Source: CAYLZN01 sp964387935 (GTDB taxonomy: Bacteria; Acidobacteriota; Vicinamibacteria; Vicinamibacterales; JAFNAJ01). Taken from it: a stretch of DNA of 34,075 bases. The position numbers and the translations under genes were made by a program. Positions 8,827 through 15,877 of the stretch are shown here, in pieces. The stretch covers positions 1-34,075 of the forward strand of contig CAYLZN010000016.1 in the NCBI GenBank assembly GCA_964387935.1, read 5' to 3'. The notes under the pieces were generated by a model. That model saw only the letters and a program-made list of their open reading frames with translations. It had not been told where the DNA came from and made no database searches. The stretch's first letter is position 1; each line of letters starts with the position of its first letter.

Positions 8827-10408
8827 ATGATACGCGAAAACGTCCGTGGTATCTTCGGCCTTGCGCGTCGCATGCCCTCCCGTCTCCTTCTCGCGCTCGC
8901 CTACCTGGTCTCCGGCGCGGCCGGCTTGCTCTACCAGGTGGCCTGGCTTCGACAGTTCACCCTCGCATTCGGACACACGCACGCCGCGGTGAGTGCGGTG
9001 CTCGCCGCGTTCCTGGGCGGCCTCGCCATCGGAGCCGCGCTGGCCGATCGCCCGGCGGGCACGGCCACGACGGACACTGCGCTGCGGCGCTACGCGTGGC
9101 TCGAGGCGGGCGTCGGACTCTACGCGGTCGTGCTCCCGACGCTGCTCCACTGGGCGTCGCTGCTGCTTCCGGCCACCTACGGCGCAGTCGGCGGCCTTGT
9201 GTTCGGCGCGGTGCGAACGACCCTGACCCTCGCACTCATTGCGATGCCCGCGGCCGCGCTCGGCGCCACGTTTCCGTTTGCCGTGCGCGCCGGCCGTGGT
9301 CTCCGCCCGGCGCTCGGCGCGGGGGCGTTGTATGCCCTGAACACGCTCGGCGCCGCGGCCGGCGCCGCCGTCACGGGCTTCATCTGGCTGCCGAGGCTCG
9401 GCGTGCGACCGACCCTGCTCATCGGGGTCGGCATGAACGCGCTCGCCGCCGCGCTGGCGCTCGTGGTCGCCAGACGGGAGAAGCGCCCCGCACGGGAGAC
9501 ACCGTCCGCGCCGCCCCCGACGCCTGCCGGCCGCCGCGCGAAGTCCGCCACCGCGCGCGGCGTATCGCGGCCCCTCCCGCCAGGCCCTGCCGATCCGGGC
9601 TTCGCGTGGGTGCTCTGCGCGGCCGGCGTGTCGGGTCTCGTCACCATCGCGCTCGAGGTGGTCTGGACGCGCATCCTCACCCTGGTCCTCGGACCCACGA
9701 CCTGGGCGTTTGCCCTGATGCTCACACTGTTCATCGCCGGGCTGGCCCTGGGCGCTGGCGTCGGCGCCTGGCTCTCGCTGCGAGTGTCGAACCACCTCGT
9801 CTGGATGGGCGCGAGTCTCGGCGCGGCCGCCGCGGCGACGTTCCTCACCCCGCGGGCCGTGGAACCCCTGGTCCTGGGCGTGGCGTCTGCCGCCGCCGCA
9901 CCCGGCGCGTCGCTGGCCGCCGTGATGCGGGGCCAGGCCCTCGTGGTGACCGCCGTGCTGCTCCCGAAAGCGCTCCTCCTCGGCGCGACGTTCCCTCTCG
10001 CGCTCGGCTGGCTCGCGGCACCAACCGGTGGCGATCGAACCCGTGGCACCCGCTCAGCCCGGGTGGGCATCCTCTACGCGGTCAATACTGCGAGCGCCAT
10101 CGCCGGCTCGCTCGGCGCCGGCTGGCTGGCGCTCCCCCACCTGGGCCTGCACGGCACCATCGTCCTCATCGGGATCGTCGCGGCACTCGCCTCGTGCCTG
10201 CTCCTGTTCAGCGCGCTGCGTCGCGGCCCCGCGCTCGCCGGGTGCCTCGCCGTGGCGGTCGTTGCCGTGACCGCCTCGTGGCTCTCTTCCCGGCCTGACG
10301 TCCGCCTCCTCTCGAGCGGCGCGTACAAGTACGCGGCCTACATGGGCCAGACCGACCTTCGGGCCGGTCTCTCGGCGGGTGACCTCCTCTACTATCGCGA
10401 TGGCGGCA
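8827..10408 (+). CDS. Membrane-fused spermidine-synthase-like protein, N-terminal (transmembrane) part before the gap
   Basis: This is the membrane half of one gene interrupted by the N run at 10409. It holds many hydrophobic segments, starting with LLLALAYLVSGAAGLLYQVAW, as in fused MFS/spermidine-synthase proteins. A Pro/Arg-rich cytoplasmic linker lies around 9480-9590. The start is uncertain: ATG 8827 (MIRENVRGIF) or ATG 8872 (MPSRLLLALA) are both possible, and the second would leave more room for a divergent promoter. The frame before the gap and the frame after it differ by one base if 10 N is taken literally. The domains are otherwise continuous, so the N count is most likely arbitrary rather than marking a real frameshift. 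Confidence 0.8.
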
Positions 10409-10418
10409 NNNNNNNNNN
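10409..10418. other. Assembly gap (10 N) inside the spermidine-synthase-like gene
   Basis: The residues either side (YRDGG before, TVTVRR after) match a continuous strand of this family with only about two codons missing. True missing length is probably of the form 3k+2 bases, not 10. Confidence 0.95.
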
Positions 10419-12122
10419 ACGGTGACGGTCCGACGCGTGGGCGGGATCACGTCGCTGTCCATCGACGGCAAGGTGGATGCCAGCGATGGCGGAGACATGC
10501 TCACGCAGCGCCTCCTGGCGCACGCGCCCCTGCTCCTCCATGGGGCCGCCCGCGACGTGGCGGTGATCGGACTGGGCAGCGGCGTGACCCCGGGAGCCGC
10601 GTTGCTGCACGCCGACGTCCGCCGGCTGGACGTGCTCGAGATCTCGCCCGAGGTCGTCGCGGGCTCACACTACTTCGCGCACGTCAACGGCCGCCCGCTC
10701 GACGACCCTCGCACGAGACTGATCGTGGGCGATGCGCGGGCCCACTTCCTGTTCACGTCGGAACGCTACGACGTCATCATCTCGGAGCCCTCCAACCCCT
10801 GGATGGCCGGGATGGCCGCGCTCTTCACGCGGGAGTTCTTCGAGGCCGTTCGCGCCCGCGTCGCCCCTGGCGGGCTGATGTGCCAGTGGGCCCACACCTA
10901 CGACATGGGGCGCGCAGAGTTCGGCTCGATCGTAGCGACCTTCCAGTCCGTGTTCCCGCACGTGCTCGTGCTCACGGTGGGGGACGGTGACGTCCTGCTC
11001 CTGGGGGCGTCGGCGTCGCTGACTGAACGCGTGAGGACGCTGGCGGGTCCGTGGCCGGCTGCCGTCGCCGCGGACCTGGCCTCGGTGGGGGTGTCGCGTC
11101 CCTTCGCTCTCCTCTCCCTGGTGGCCGGCGATGAAGCCCTGGCCACACGGCTGGCGGCGGGAGCCCCGATCGAGCGCGACAGTCGGCTCGCGCTCGAGTT
11201 TGCGGCTCCCCGGTTCATCCTCGGGCGCACCGGCGAGAACCTGTCCGCGGTCATCGCTCGAGAGGCGACACAGCTCGGTCGTCCCGCGGCCGTCGAGGCT
11301 TCGGCCCGGGGGGCGTCTGCGTCCGACTGGCGCGCGCTCTCGACCACCCTGTTTCGAGCCGCCGCATACGAGGGCGCCTTCAAGGCGGCCCGGACGGCGC
11401 TCGAACTGGACCCGTCCAGTCTCGAGACCGTCGATCGGCTGCTCGGCGCGGCGGCCCCGGCGCAGCGCGTCGAGGAGGCCAGGTCGGCGCTCCTGGCCGC
11501 GTCGAGCGCTTCACCCTCTGCCGTGGCTCCTCGCCTCGGACTGTCCCGGTTCTGGGCAGCCACCGGCGAGTTCGAGGCCGGCGGGCGCGCCGCGCAGGAG
11601 GCCGTCGCGCTCGACCCGGATTCAGCCGAGGCCTGGGAACAACTGGCCTCCGTGCTCGCCGATGCGGGTGACGCGGGGACCCTGTCGCGAGTGGTGGAGG
11701 AGATGGACGGTCGGTTCCCGAGCCGTCCTGCCACGTGGCATTTCCGGGGCACGGCGGCATTCCTTCGGGGCGACGGGCGAGGTGCCATCGCCGCAGCGAG
11801 CCAGGCGGTCACGCTTGGCGGCAACGACGCCCGAACCTGGAATCTCCTGGGTGCCGCCCACGCCGCATTGGGAGACCCCGAGGCCGCGCGCCGCGCGCTC
11901 GAGGAGGCGCGCCGGCGCGAGGGCCGCGACCTCACGGCGCTGCTCAACCTCGCCCGCCTGGAAGAGAGCGTGGGCAACCTGCCGCGGGCCCGCGACCTGT
12001 ACTCCGAGGCCCTCGCCGTTGATCCTCACGCCACCGATGCCCTGCGCGGCCTCGCGTCGGTGGCCGACAAGCAGGGGGACACCGCACGCGCCGCCAGCCT
12101 TCGCGCCCTCGTCGGGCCCTGA
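10419..12122 (+). CDS. Membrane-fused spermidine-synthase-like protein, C-terminal methyltransferase-fold and TPR part after the gap
   Basis: This continues the gene from 8827. The Rossmann-fold spermidine-synthase domain shows the nucleotide-type glycine motif VIGLGSGVTPG, the acidic strand LDVLEISPEVV, VGDAR, and VIISEPSNPW. About 300 residues of helical TPR-like repeats follow (for example AARTALELDPSSLETV and EAVALDPDSAEAWEQLASVL). Such fusions are common in Acidobacteriota and Deltaproteobacteria, and their substrate is unknown. True polyamine synthesis is doubtful because the domain is tied to a membrane transporter-like part and TPRs. A GTG at 10422 could mimic a start but is internal. 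Total length is about 1,095 aa. Confidence 0.8.
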   Translation, partial: TVTVRRVGGITSLSIDGKVDASDGGDMLTQRLLAHAPLLLHGAARDVAVIGLGSGVTPGAALLHADVRRLDVLEISPEVVAGSHYFAHVNGRPLDDPRTRLIVGDARAHFLFTSERYDVIISEPSNPWMAGMAALFTREFFEAVRARVAPGGLMCQWAHTYDMGRAEFGSIVATFQSVFPHVLVLTVGDGDVLLLGASASLTERVRTLAGPWPAAVAADLASVGVSRPFALLSLVAGDEALATRLAAGAPIERDSRLALEFAAPRFILGRTGENLSAVIAREATQLGRPAAVEASARGASASDWRALSTTLFRAAAYEGAFKAARTALELDPSSLETVDRLLGAAAPAQRVEEARSALLAASSASPSAVAPRLGLSRFWAATGEFEAGGRAAQEAVALDPDSAEAWEQLASVLADAGDAGTLSRVVEEMDGRFPSRPATWHFRGTAAFLRGDGRGAIAAASQAVTLGGNDARTWNLLGAAHAALGDPEAARRALEEARRREGRDLTALLNLARLEESVGNLPRARDLYSEALAVDPHATDALRGLASVADKQGDTARAASLRALVGP

Positions 12123-12341
12123 CGGGTCCTCGTCGGAGACCATCTCATCCCGCAGGCGACGGCTGCCGATTCCGCGGATCAGCACGCGCCGCCGCATCCC
12201 GGACTGTCGACGGTGCGTCGAATCCGTCGGAAGGCCGGTAAAAGTCTCCCGGTCGGTCGACGCAGTACGCGCGCGACGGCCGTGCGCGCGCATCGCCGCC
12301 CAGGAATGCTCCTTGCAGCGGCGCAGCGTCAGGTGGCGCGA

Positions 12342-12551
12342 ATGGGTTTCGTCAAGCTTCTGGGTTTCTCGACGCTGGCCTGCGGCTGCATCGTTGGCCG
12401 CTATCGCGAGGTCTCCCGCGGGCGCGAGGTGATGTACGTCGAGGAGAAGGGCGCCGCCTGCTCCTCGACCCGACACCGGCGCAATCAGGTAGTGCGTCGC
12501 GAGGCGCTTGCTGCGCCACGGTCCGCAGACCGCGAGCGGGCCCTCGCCTGA
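12342..12551 (+). CDS. Small cysteine-containing protein of unknown function
   Basis: A 69-aa product with an AGGTGG ribosome-binding site 5 bases before the ATG and third codon positions rich in G/C like its neighbours. The first 50 residues look structured: LACGCIVGRYRE (Cys14, Cys16), then VMYVEEKGAAC (Cys40) and RHRRNQ (His45). The last 20 residues are Arg/Ala-rich and low in complexity. The Cys/His spacing would suit a metal site, but I do not recognise the family. It sits between the spermidine-synthase-like gene and the DNA methyltransferase. The 219 bases upstream (12123-12341) hold no gene; a GC-rich inverted repeat around GACGGCCGT lies at 12268-12291. Confidence 0.5.
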   Translation: MGFVKLLGFSTLACGCIVGRYREVSRGREVMYVEEKGAACSSTRHRRNQVVRREALAAPRSADRERALA

Positions 12552-12597
12552 CCTGCGCCGCTTGACGCTGGTGTGCCCGCTGACGCAAGGTGAGCGG

Positions 12598-12751
12598 GTG
12601 CGCGAACCCGCACTGGTCGTGTCGGCCCCGTCCGGGCCGCATCGCTTCTACCTCGGGGACTGCCTCGACGTGATGCCCGGCCTCGACGCCGGTTCCGTGG
12701 ACGTCGTCGTGACGTCGCCCCCCTACAACCTCGGCATCGCCTACCGGTCCT
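12598..12751 (+). CDS. DNA methyltransferase (N4/N6 type), N-terminal part before the gap
   Basis: This is the first part of a site-specific DNA amino-methyltransferase cut by the N run at 12752. It contains FYLGDCLDVMPGLDAGSVD and the catalytic TSPPYNLG (motif IV, residues 39-43). Motif IV comes before motif I, which is the beta-class order. The start is a GTG with an AAGGTGAG site 7 bases upstream; a GTG at 12571 is an alternative. The gene continues at 12762. Confidence 0.75.
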
Positions 12752-12761
12752 NNNNNNNNNN
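12752..12761. other. Assembly gap (10 N) inside the DNA methyltransferase gene
   Basis: The flanking frames do not join across 10 bases. From related enzymes I would expect about ten or more residues between AYRS and WVGRWAAEV, so the real gap is probably 30-45 bases. Confidence 0.95.
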
Positions 12762-13439
12762 TGGGTCGGCCGGTGGGCGGCGGAGGTGCGCCGGCTGCTG
12801 CGCCCTCGGGGATCGTTCTTCCTGAACGTCGGCAGCAAGCCCAGTGACCCCTGGGTGGCGCTCGACGTGGCCCAGGCCGTGCGCCCCCATCTCACGCTCC
12901 AGAACCTGTTCCACTGGGTCAAGTCGATCGCCATCGATCCCGACTCGGTGGGGACGGCGGCTGCCGTGCGCACGACGCTCGCCGTGGGCCACTACAAGCC
13001 GATCAACAGCGATCGCTACGTGAACGACTGCCACGAGTTCGTGTTCCACTTCACGCCTGGCGGCGACACCCTGCTGGACCGGCGCGCGATTGGCGTGCCG
13101 TATCAGGACAAGTCCAACGTCACCCGCTGGGCGAACGCGCGCGACGGACGGCGCTGCAGGGGCAACACCTGGTTCCTTCCCTATGAGACCATTCAGAGCC
13201 GCGACCGCGAACGCCCGCATCCGGCCACGTTCCCGGTGCGCCTCCCCGAGTACTGCCTGCGACTGCACGGCCTCGCCCGCGTCGGCCGCGTGCTCGACCC
13301 GTTCCTGGGCCTCGGGAACACGGCGGTGGCCTGCGCGCGGCTGGGGGTGCCGTGTGACGGCATCGAGCTCGACGAGGAGTACCTTCGGCAGGCCGCGGCC
13401 CGCACCCAGGAGGCCGTTGACACGAATCCGCTGTGGTAG
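12762..13439 (+). CDS. DNA methyltransferase (N4/N6 type), C-terminal part after the gap
   Basis: This continues the gene from 12598 and resumes at WVGRWAAEVRRLLRPRGSFF. It has the long target-recognition region (FHWVKSIAID to WANARDGRRC) and then the AdoMet-binding motif I near the C-terminus, VLDPFLGLGNTAVACARLG, followed by CDGIELDEEYL. Together they make a complete beta-class enzyme of about 280-290 aa. No restriction endonuclease gene flanks it, so it is a solitary methyltransferase, possibly regulatory or a phage/R-M relic. The recognition sequence cannot be read from the protein. Confidence 0.8.
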   Translation, partial: WVGRWAAEVRRLLRPRGSFFLNVGSKPSDPWVALDVAQAVRPHLTLQNLFHWVKSIAIDPDSVGTAAAVRTTLAVGHYKPINSDRYVNDCHEFVFHFTPGGDTLLDRRAIGVPYQDKSNVTRWANARDGRRCRGNTWFLPYETIQSRDRERPHPATFPVRLPEYCLRLHGLARVGRVLDPFLGLGNTAVACARLGVPCDGIELDEEYLRQAAARTQEAVDTNPLW

Positions 13440-13504
13440 ATTGTGGGGCTTGCAGATCGGTTCGGCTCGACTCGCGCGCGTCGCACGTCTCGTGAGGTGA
13501 TGGC

Positions 13505-14095
13505 ATGACACGAAGAGGGTTCATCTGCCTGCTCGGGGCCCTGAGCGCGGTACCACCCGCGGCCCGGGCGCAGACAGGCCAGCCCACTGCTCCCCCGGCG
13601 CCTCCGCCACCCGCCGTCAAGGTCGGGGAGAAGGCCCCGGACTTCAAGCTGCCGTACCTCGTCGCCAAGGCCGATGGCAGCGGCGTCGAAACCCGACAGG
13701 TCACGCTTTCTGAGCACCTCGGCAAGCGAAACGTCGTGCTCGCGTTCTTTCCCGCGGCCTTCTCGCCAGGTTGAACGACCGAGATGTCCCGGTTCCGGGA
13801 CAAAGCCGGCGAGTTCAACGAGACGGAGACGGTCATCCTCGGCGTCAGCGTCGACAGCAGCTGGGCGAACAAGGCGTTCCGGGAACAGCTCGGCATCGAG
13901 TTCCCGATTCTCAGCGACTCGCGCAAGGCCGTGGCGCGCCAGTACGGCGTGCTCAATGAAGAGAGCGGATTCGCCAATCGCACGACGTTCGTGGTGGACA
14001 CGGCCGGCGTCGTCCGCCACATCGATCAGGGGCGGGAGGCCATGGACCCGGCCGGAGCCATCGGCGTGTGCCGCCTCTTGAAGAAAGGGCGATGA
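13505..14095 (+). CDS. Exported selenocysteine-containing peroxiredoxin (in-frame UGA at the catalytic position)
   Basis: Peroxiredoxins reduce hydroperoxides through a nucleophilic Cys, or rarely Sec. The frame from ATG 13505 reaches TGA at 13772-13774 and continues intact in the same frame to 14095, giving 196 residues if the TGA is read. The TGA is codon 90 in P83-x3-S87-x2-U90, exactly the peroxidatic site of the family motif PxxxT/SxxC, and is followed by TTEMSRFRD. The second half holds the rest of the fold, including the active-site Arg159 in FANRTTFVVD and a possible resolving Cys189. Residues 1-22 look like a Tat signal (TRRGF, hydrophobic stretch, ARA cleavage site). A GAGGTGAT ribosome-binding site precedes the ATG. 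Its true stop overlaps rmlA as ATGA. A single-base error or decaying gene is the alternative. Confidence 0.85.
13779..13809 (+). promoter_or_regulatory. Putative bacterial SECIS stem-loop downstream of the in-frame UGA
   Basis: UGUCCC (13785-13790) pairs with GGGACA (13797-13802) around the six-base apical loop GGUUCC. A CCG/CGG lower stem (13779-13781 with 13807-13809) can form across an internal loop. The loop begins after 16 bases from the UGA and carries G at its first two positions, which fits the published bacterial SECIS rules for spacing and loop G. The hairpin is inside the coding sequence, as expected in bacteria. Confidence 0.65.
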
Positions 14096-14982
14096 AGGGC
14101 ATCATCCTGGCTGGCGGATCGGGCACGAGGCTCTACCCGCTCACGCGCGCGGTCTGCAAGCAGCTCGTGCCCGTCTACAACAAGCCGATGATCTACTACC
14201 CCCTGTCAACGCTCATGCTGGCGGGCATCAGGGAGGTGTTGATCATCACCACGCCGCAGGATCAGGAGGGCTTCGTCCGACTGCTCGGCGACGGCCGTGA
14301 CCTCGGCCTCGATGTCACCTACGCCGTGCAGCCGAGCCCGGATGGGCTCGCCCAGGCGTTCCTGATCGGGAGGGCGTTTGTCGGGCGCGACCGCGTCGCC
14401 CTCGCCCTCGGCGACAACATCTTCTTCGGCCATGGTCTCTCGGATGTCCTGCGCACGGCGGCCGCGCGCGAGCGCGGCGCCACGGTGTTCGGGTACCTCG
14501 TGCGGGACCCGGAGCGGTACGGCGTCGTCGAGTTCGACGACACGGGCCGCGCCCTGAGCCTCGAGGAAAAACCGGAGCATCCGCGGTCGTCGTGGGCGGT
14601 CACCGGCCTCTACTTCTACGACAACGACGTGCTGGACATCGCGGCAGCGCTGACGCCCTCGCCCCGCGGTGAGCTGGAGATCACCGACGTGAACCTCCGG
14701 TATCTGGCGCGCGGCGACCTGACCGTCGAGCAACTGGGGCGCGGCTACGCGTGGCTCGACACCGGGACGCACGAGTCGCTGCTCCAGGCCTCGACGTTCG
14801 TGCAGACGCTCGAAGAGCGCCAGGGGCTGATGGTCGCGTGTGTCGAGGAAATCGCCTATCGCATGGGCTACATCGACGCGGCGCAGGTGCACCGCATCGC
14901 CCGGCCCATGAAGAACAACCCCTACGGTCAGTACCTGCTCAGGATGACGGATCAGGGCCCGGAGGACCATGCGCGTCGTTGA
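14092..14982 (+). CDS. rmlA: Glucose-1-phosphate thymidylyltransferase RmlA
   Basis: RmlA makes dTDP-glucose from dTTP and glucose-1-phosphate, the first step of dTDP-L-rhamnose synthesis. The 296-aa product begins MKGIILAGGSGTRLYPLT with the nucleotidyltransferase signature, then KPMIYYPLSTLMLAGI and FFGHGLSDVL, at typical length. The ATG overlaps the stop of the peroxiredoxin (ATGA) and is preceded by AAAGGG, so translation is probably coupled. It overlaps rmlC by 14 bases. rmlB and rmlD are not in the window, so the pathway is completed elsewhere. Confidence 0.95.
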   Translation: MKGIILAGGSGTRLYPLTRAVCKQLVPVYNKPMIYYPLSTLMLAGIREVLIITTPQDQEGFVRLLGDGRDLGLDVTYAVQPSPDGLAQAFLIGRAFVGRDRVALALGDNIFFGHGLSDVLRTAAARERGATVFGYLVRDPERYGVVEFDDTGRALSLEEKPEHPRSSWAVTGLYFYDNDVLDIAAALTPSPRGELEITDVNLRYLARGDLTVEQLGRGYAWLDTGTHESLLQASTFVQTLEERQGLMVACVEEIAYRMGYIDAAQVHRIARPMKNNPYGQYLLRMTDQGPEDHARR

Positions 14983-15523
14983 AGCGCCCCTGCCGGGCAT
15001 TCTCCTGATCGAGCCGCGTGTCCATCGGGACGAGCGGGGGTTCTTCGTCGAGACCTACCACGCCGGCCGCTACCGTGAAGCGGGTCTGCCCGCGGAGTTC
15101 GTTCAGGACAACCAGTCCCGGTCGGTCCAGGGGACCGTGCGCGGGCTGCACTGGCAGTGGCGACGTCCGCAGGGCAAGCTCGTGCGCGCCATCGAAGGGG
15201 CGATCTTCGATGTGGCGGTCGACATCAGGCCCGAGTCGACGTCGTTCGGTCACTGGTTCGGCACGGAGTTGACCGCGGACAACTTCCGCCAGATGTTCAT
15301 CCCGGCGGGCTTCGCCCACGGGTTCTGCGTGCTCTCCCCGTTCGCGCAGATCGAATACAAGTGCACCGACTACTACGACGCCGACGGCGAGGGTGGGCTC
15401 GCGTGGAACGATCCGGATGTCGGCATCGCCTGGCCGGTCCAGGGCCCGATTCTCTCTGGGCGAGACCAGCAGCACCCGCGCTTCGCGGCGTTGTTCGGGC
15501 GTCGCCCGGCCGGCCGGCCCTGA
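14969..15523 (+). CDS. rmlC: dTDP-4-dehydrorhamnose 3,5-epimerase RmlC
   Basis: RmlC epimerises C3 and C5 of dTDP-4-dehydro-6-deoxyglucose. The 184-aa cupin has the expected DERGFFVETY near the N-terminus, the catalytic-His motif RGLHWQ, the IPAGFAHGF strand, and the EYKCTDYYD segment with the catalytic Tyr. The start ATG has a GGAGG site. Its start lies within rmlA, indicating coupling. It ends 16 bases before a convergent small gene. Confidence 0.95.
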   Translation: MRVVEAPLPGILLIEPRVHRDERGFFVETYHAGRYREAGLPAEFVQDNQSRSVQGTVRGLHWQWRRPQGKLVRAIEGAIFDVAVDIRPESTSFGHWFGTELTADNFRQMFIPAGFAHGFCVLSPFAQIEYKCTDYYDADGEGGLAWNDPDVGIAWPVQGPILSGRDQQHPRFAALFGRRPAGRP

Positions 15524-15539
15524 AACCGACGCTGGGCGA

Positions 15540-15812
15540 CTACGCCGCGCTCGACGGGTGGCCAGGCGCCCGGTGCGGGGGTTCCACGGCAGACGCCGGC
15601 GGTTCTGCGCTCTTCTGGGGTGGGGTCGAGTCCAGCGAATGTGCGGCGAACGAACCGGGCTCTGGTGGCGGCGCCGGCTCGAGCCAGCCGACCCACCCGC
15701 AGTGCCAGCACTCATGCGGGAGTCGCCTGGTCCAGCGGACCCTCAACCACTGCCACCAGCGAGGCCGCACTGGCCGGACAAACGACGAACCGCAGAAGCC
15801 ACAGCGGGTCAT
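15540..15812 (-). CDS. Small zinc-ribbon-like protein of unknown function
   Basis: The 90-aa product starts MTRCGFCGSSF, with a first CxxC (Cys4/Cys7) and a second in HECWHCGWVGW (Cys35/Cys38). The segment between is Trp/Arg-rich (RPRWWQWLRVRW), and the C-terminal half is Pro/Ser/Ala-rich and probably disordered. A GAGAGGG site precedes the ATG, which supports this start over the longer open frame. Four cysteines in two CxxC pairs suggest a zinc ribbon. It follows fahA on the same strand but may be independent. Confidence 0.6.
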   Translation of the reverse strand: MTRCGFCGSSFVRPVRPRWWQWLRVRWTRRLPHECWHCGWVGWLEPAPPPEPGSFAAHSLDSTPPQKSAEPPASAVEPPHRAPGHPSSAA

Positions 15813-15877
15813 GACCCTCTCTCGTTGCCTAATCGGCACGTTCGAGCGCCTCCAGCAACAGGCCCCCTGGCCACGCG

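Noticed and set aside
10409..10418. Frameshift mutation in the spermidine-synthase-like gene
   Set aside because: The phase change coincides with a run of exactly 10 N, which is a placeholder of unknown true size. The protein sequence is continuous either side.
12213..12341. Longer N-terminal extension of the small Cys-rich gene
   Set aside because: The upstream codons give Arg-rich low-complexity sequence. The ATG at 12342 has the ribosome-binding site and begins the structured segment.
13784..14095. Separate 103-residue gene starting at the ATG after the in-frame TGA
   Set aside because: It is the second half of the peroxiredoxin and lacks the N-terminal half and active-site strand. It has no good ribosome-binding site. 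The read-through explanation accounts for all of it.
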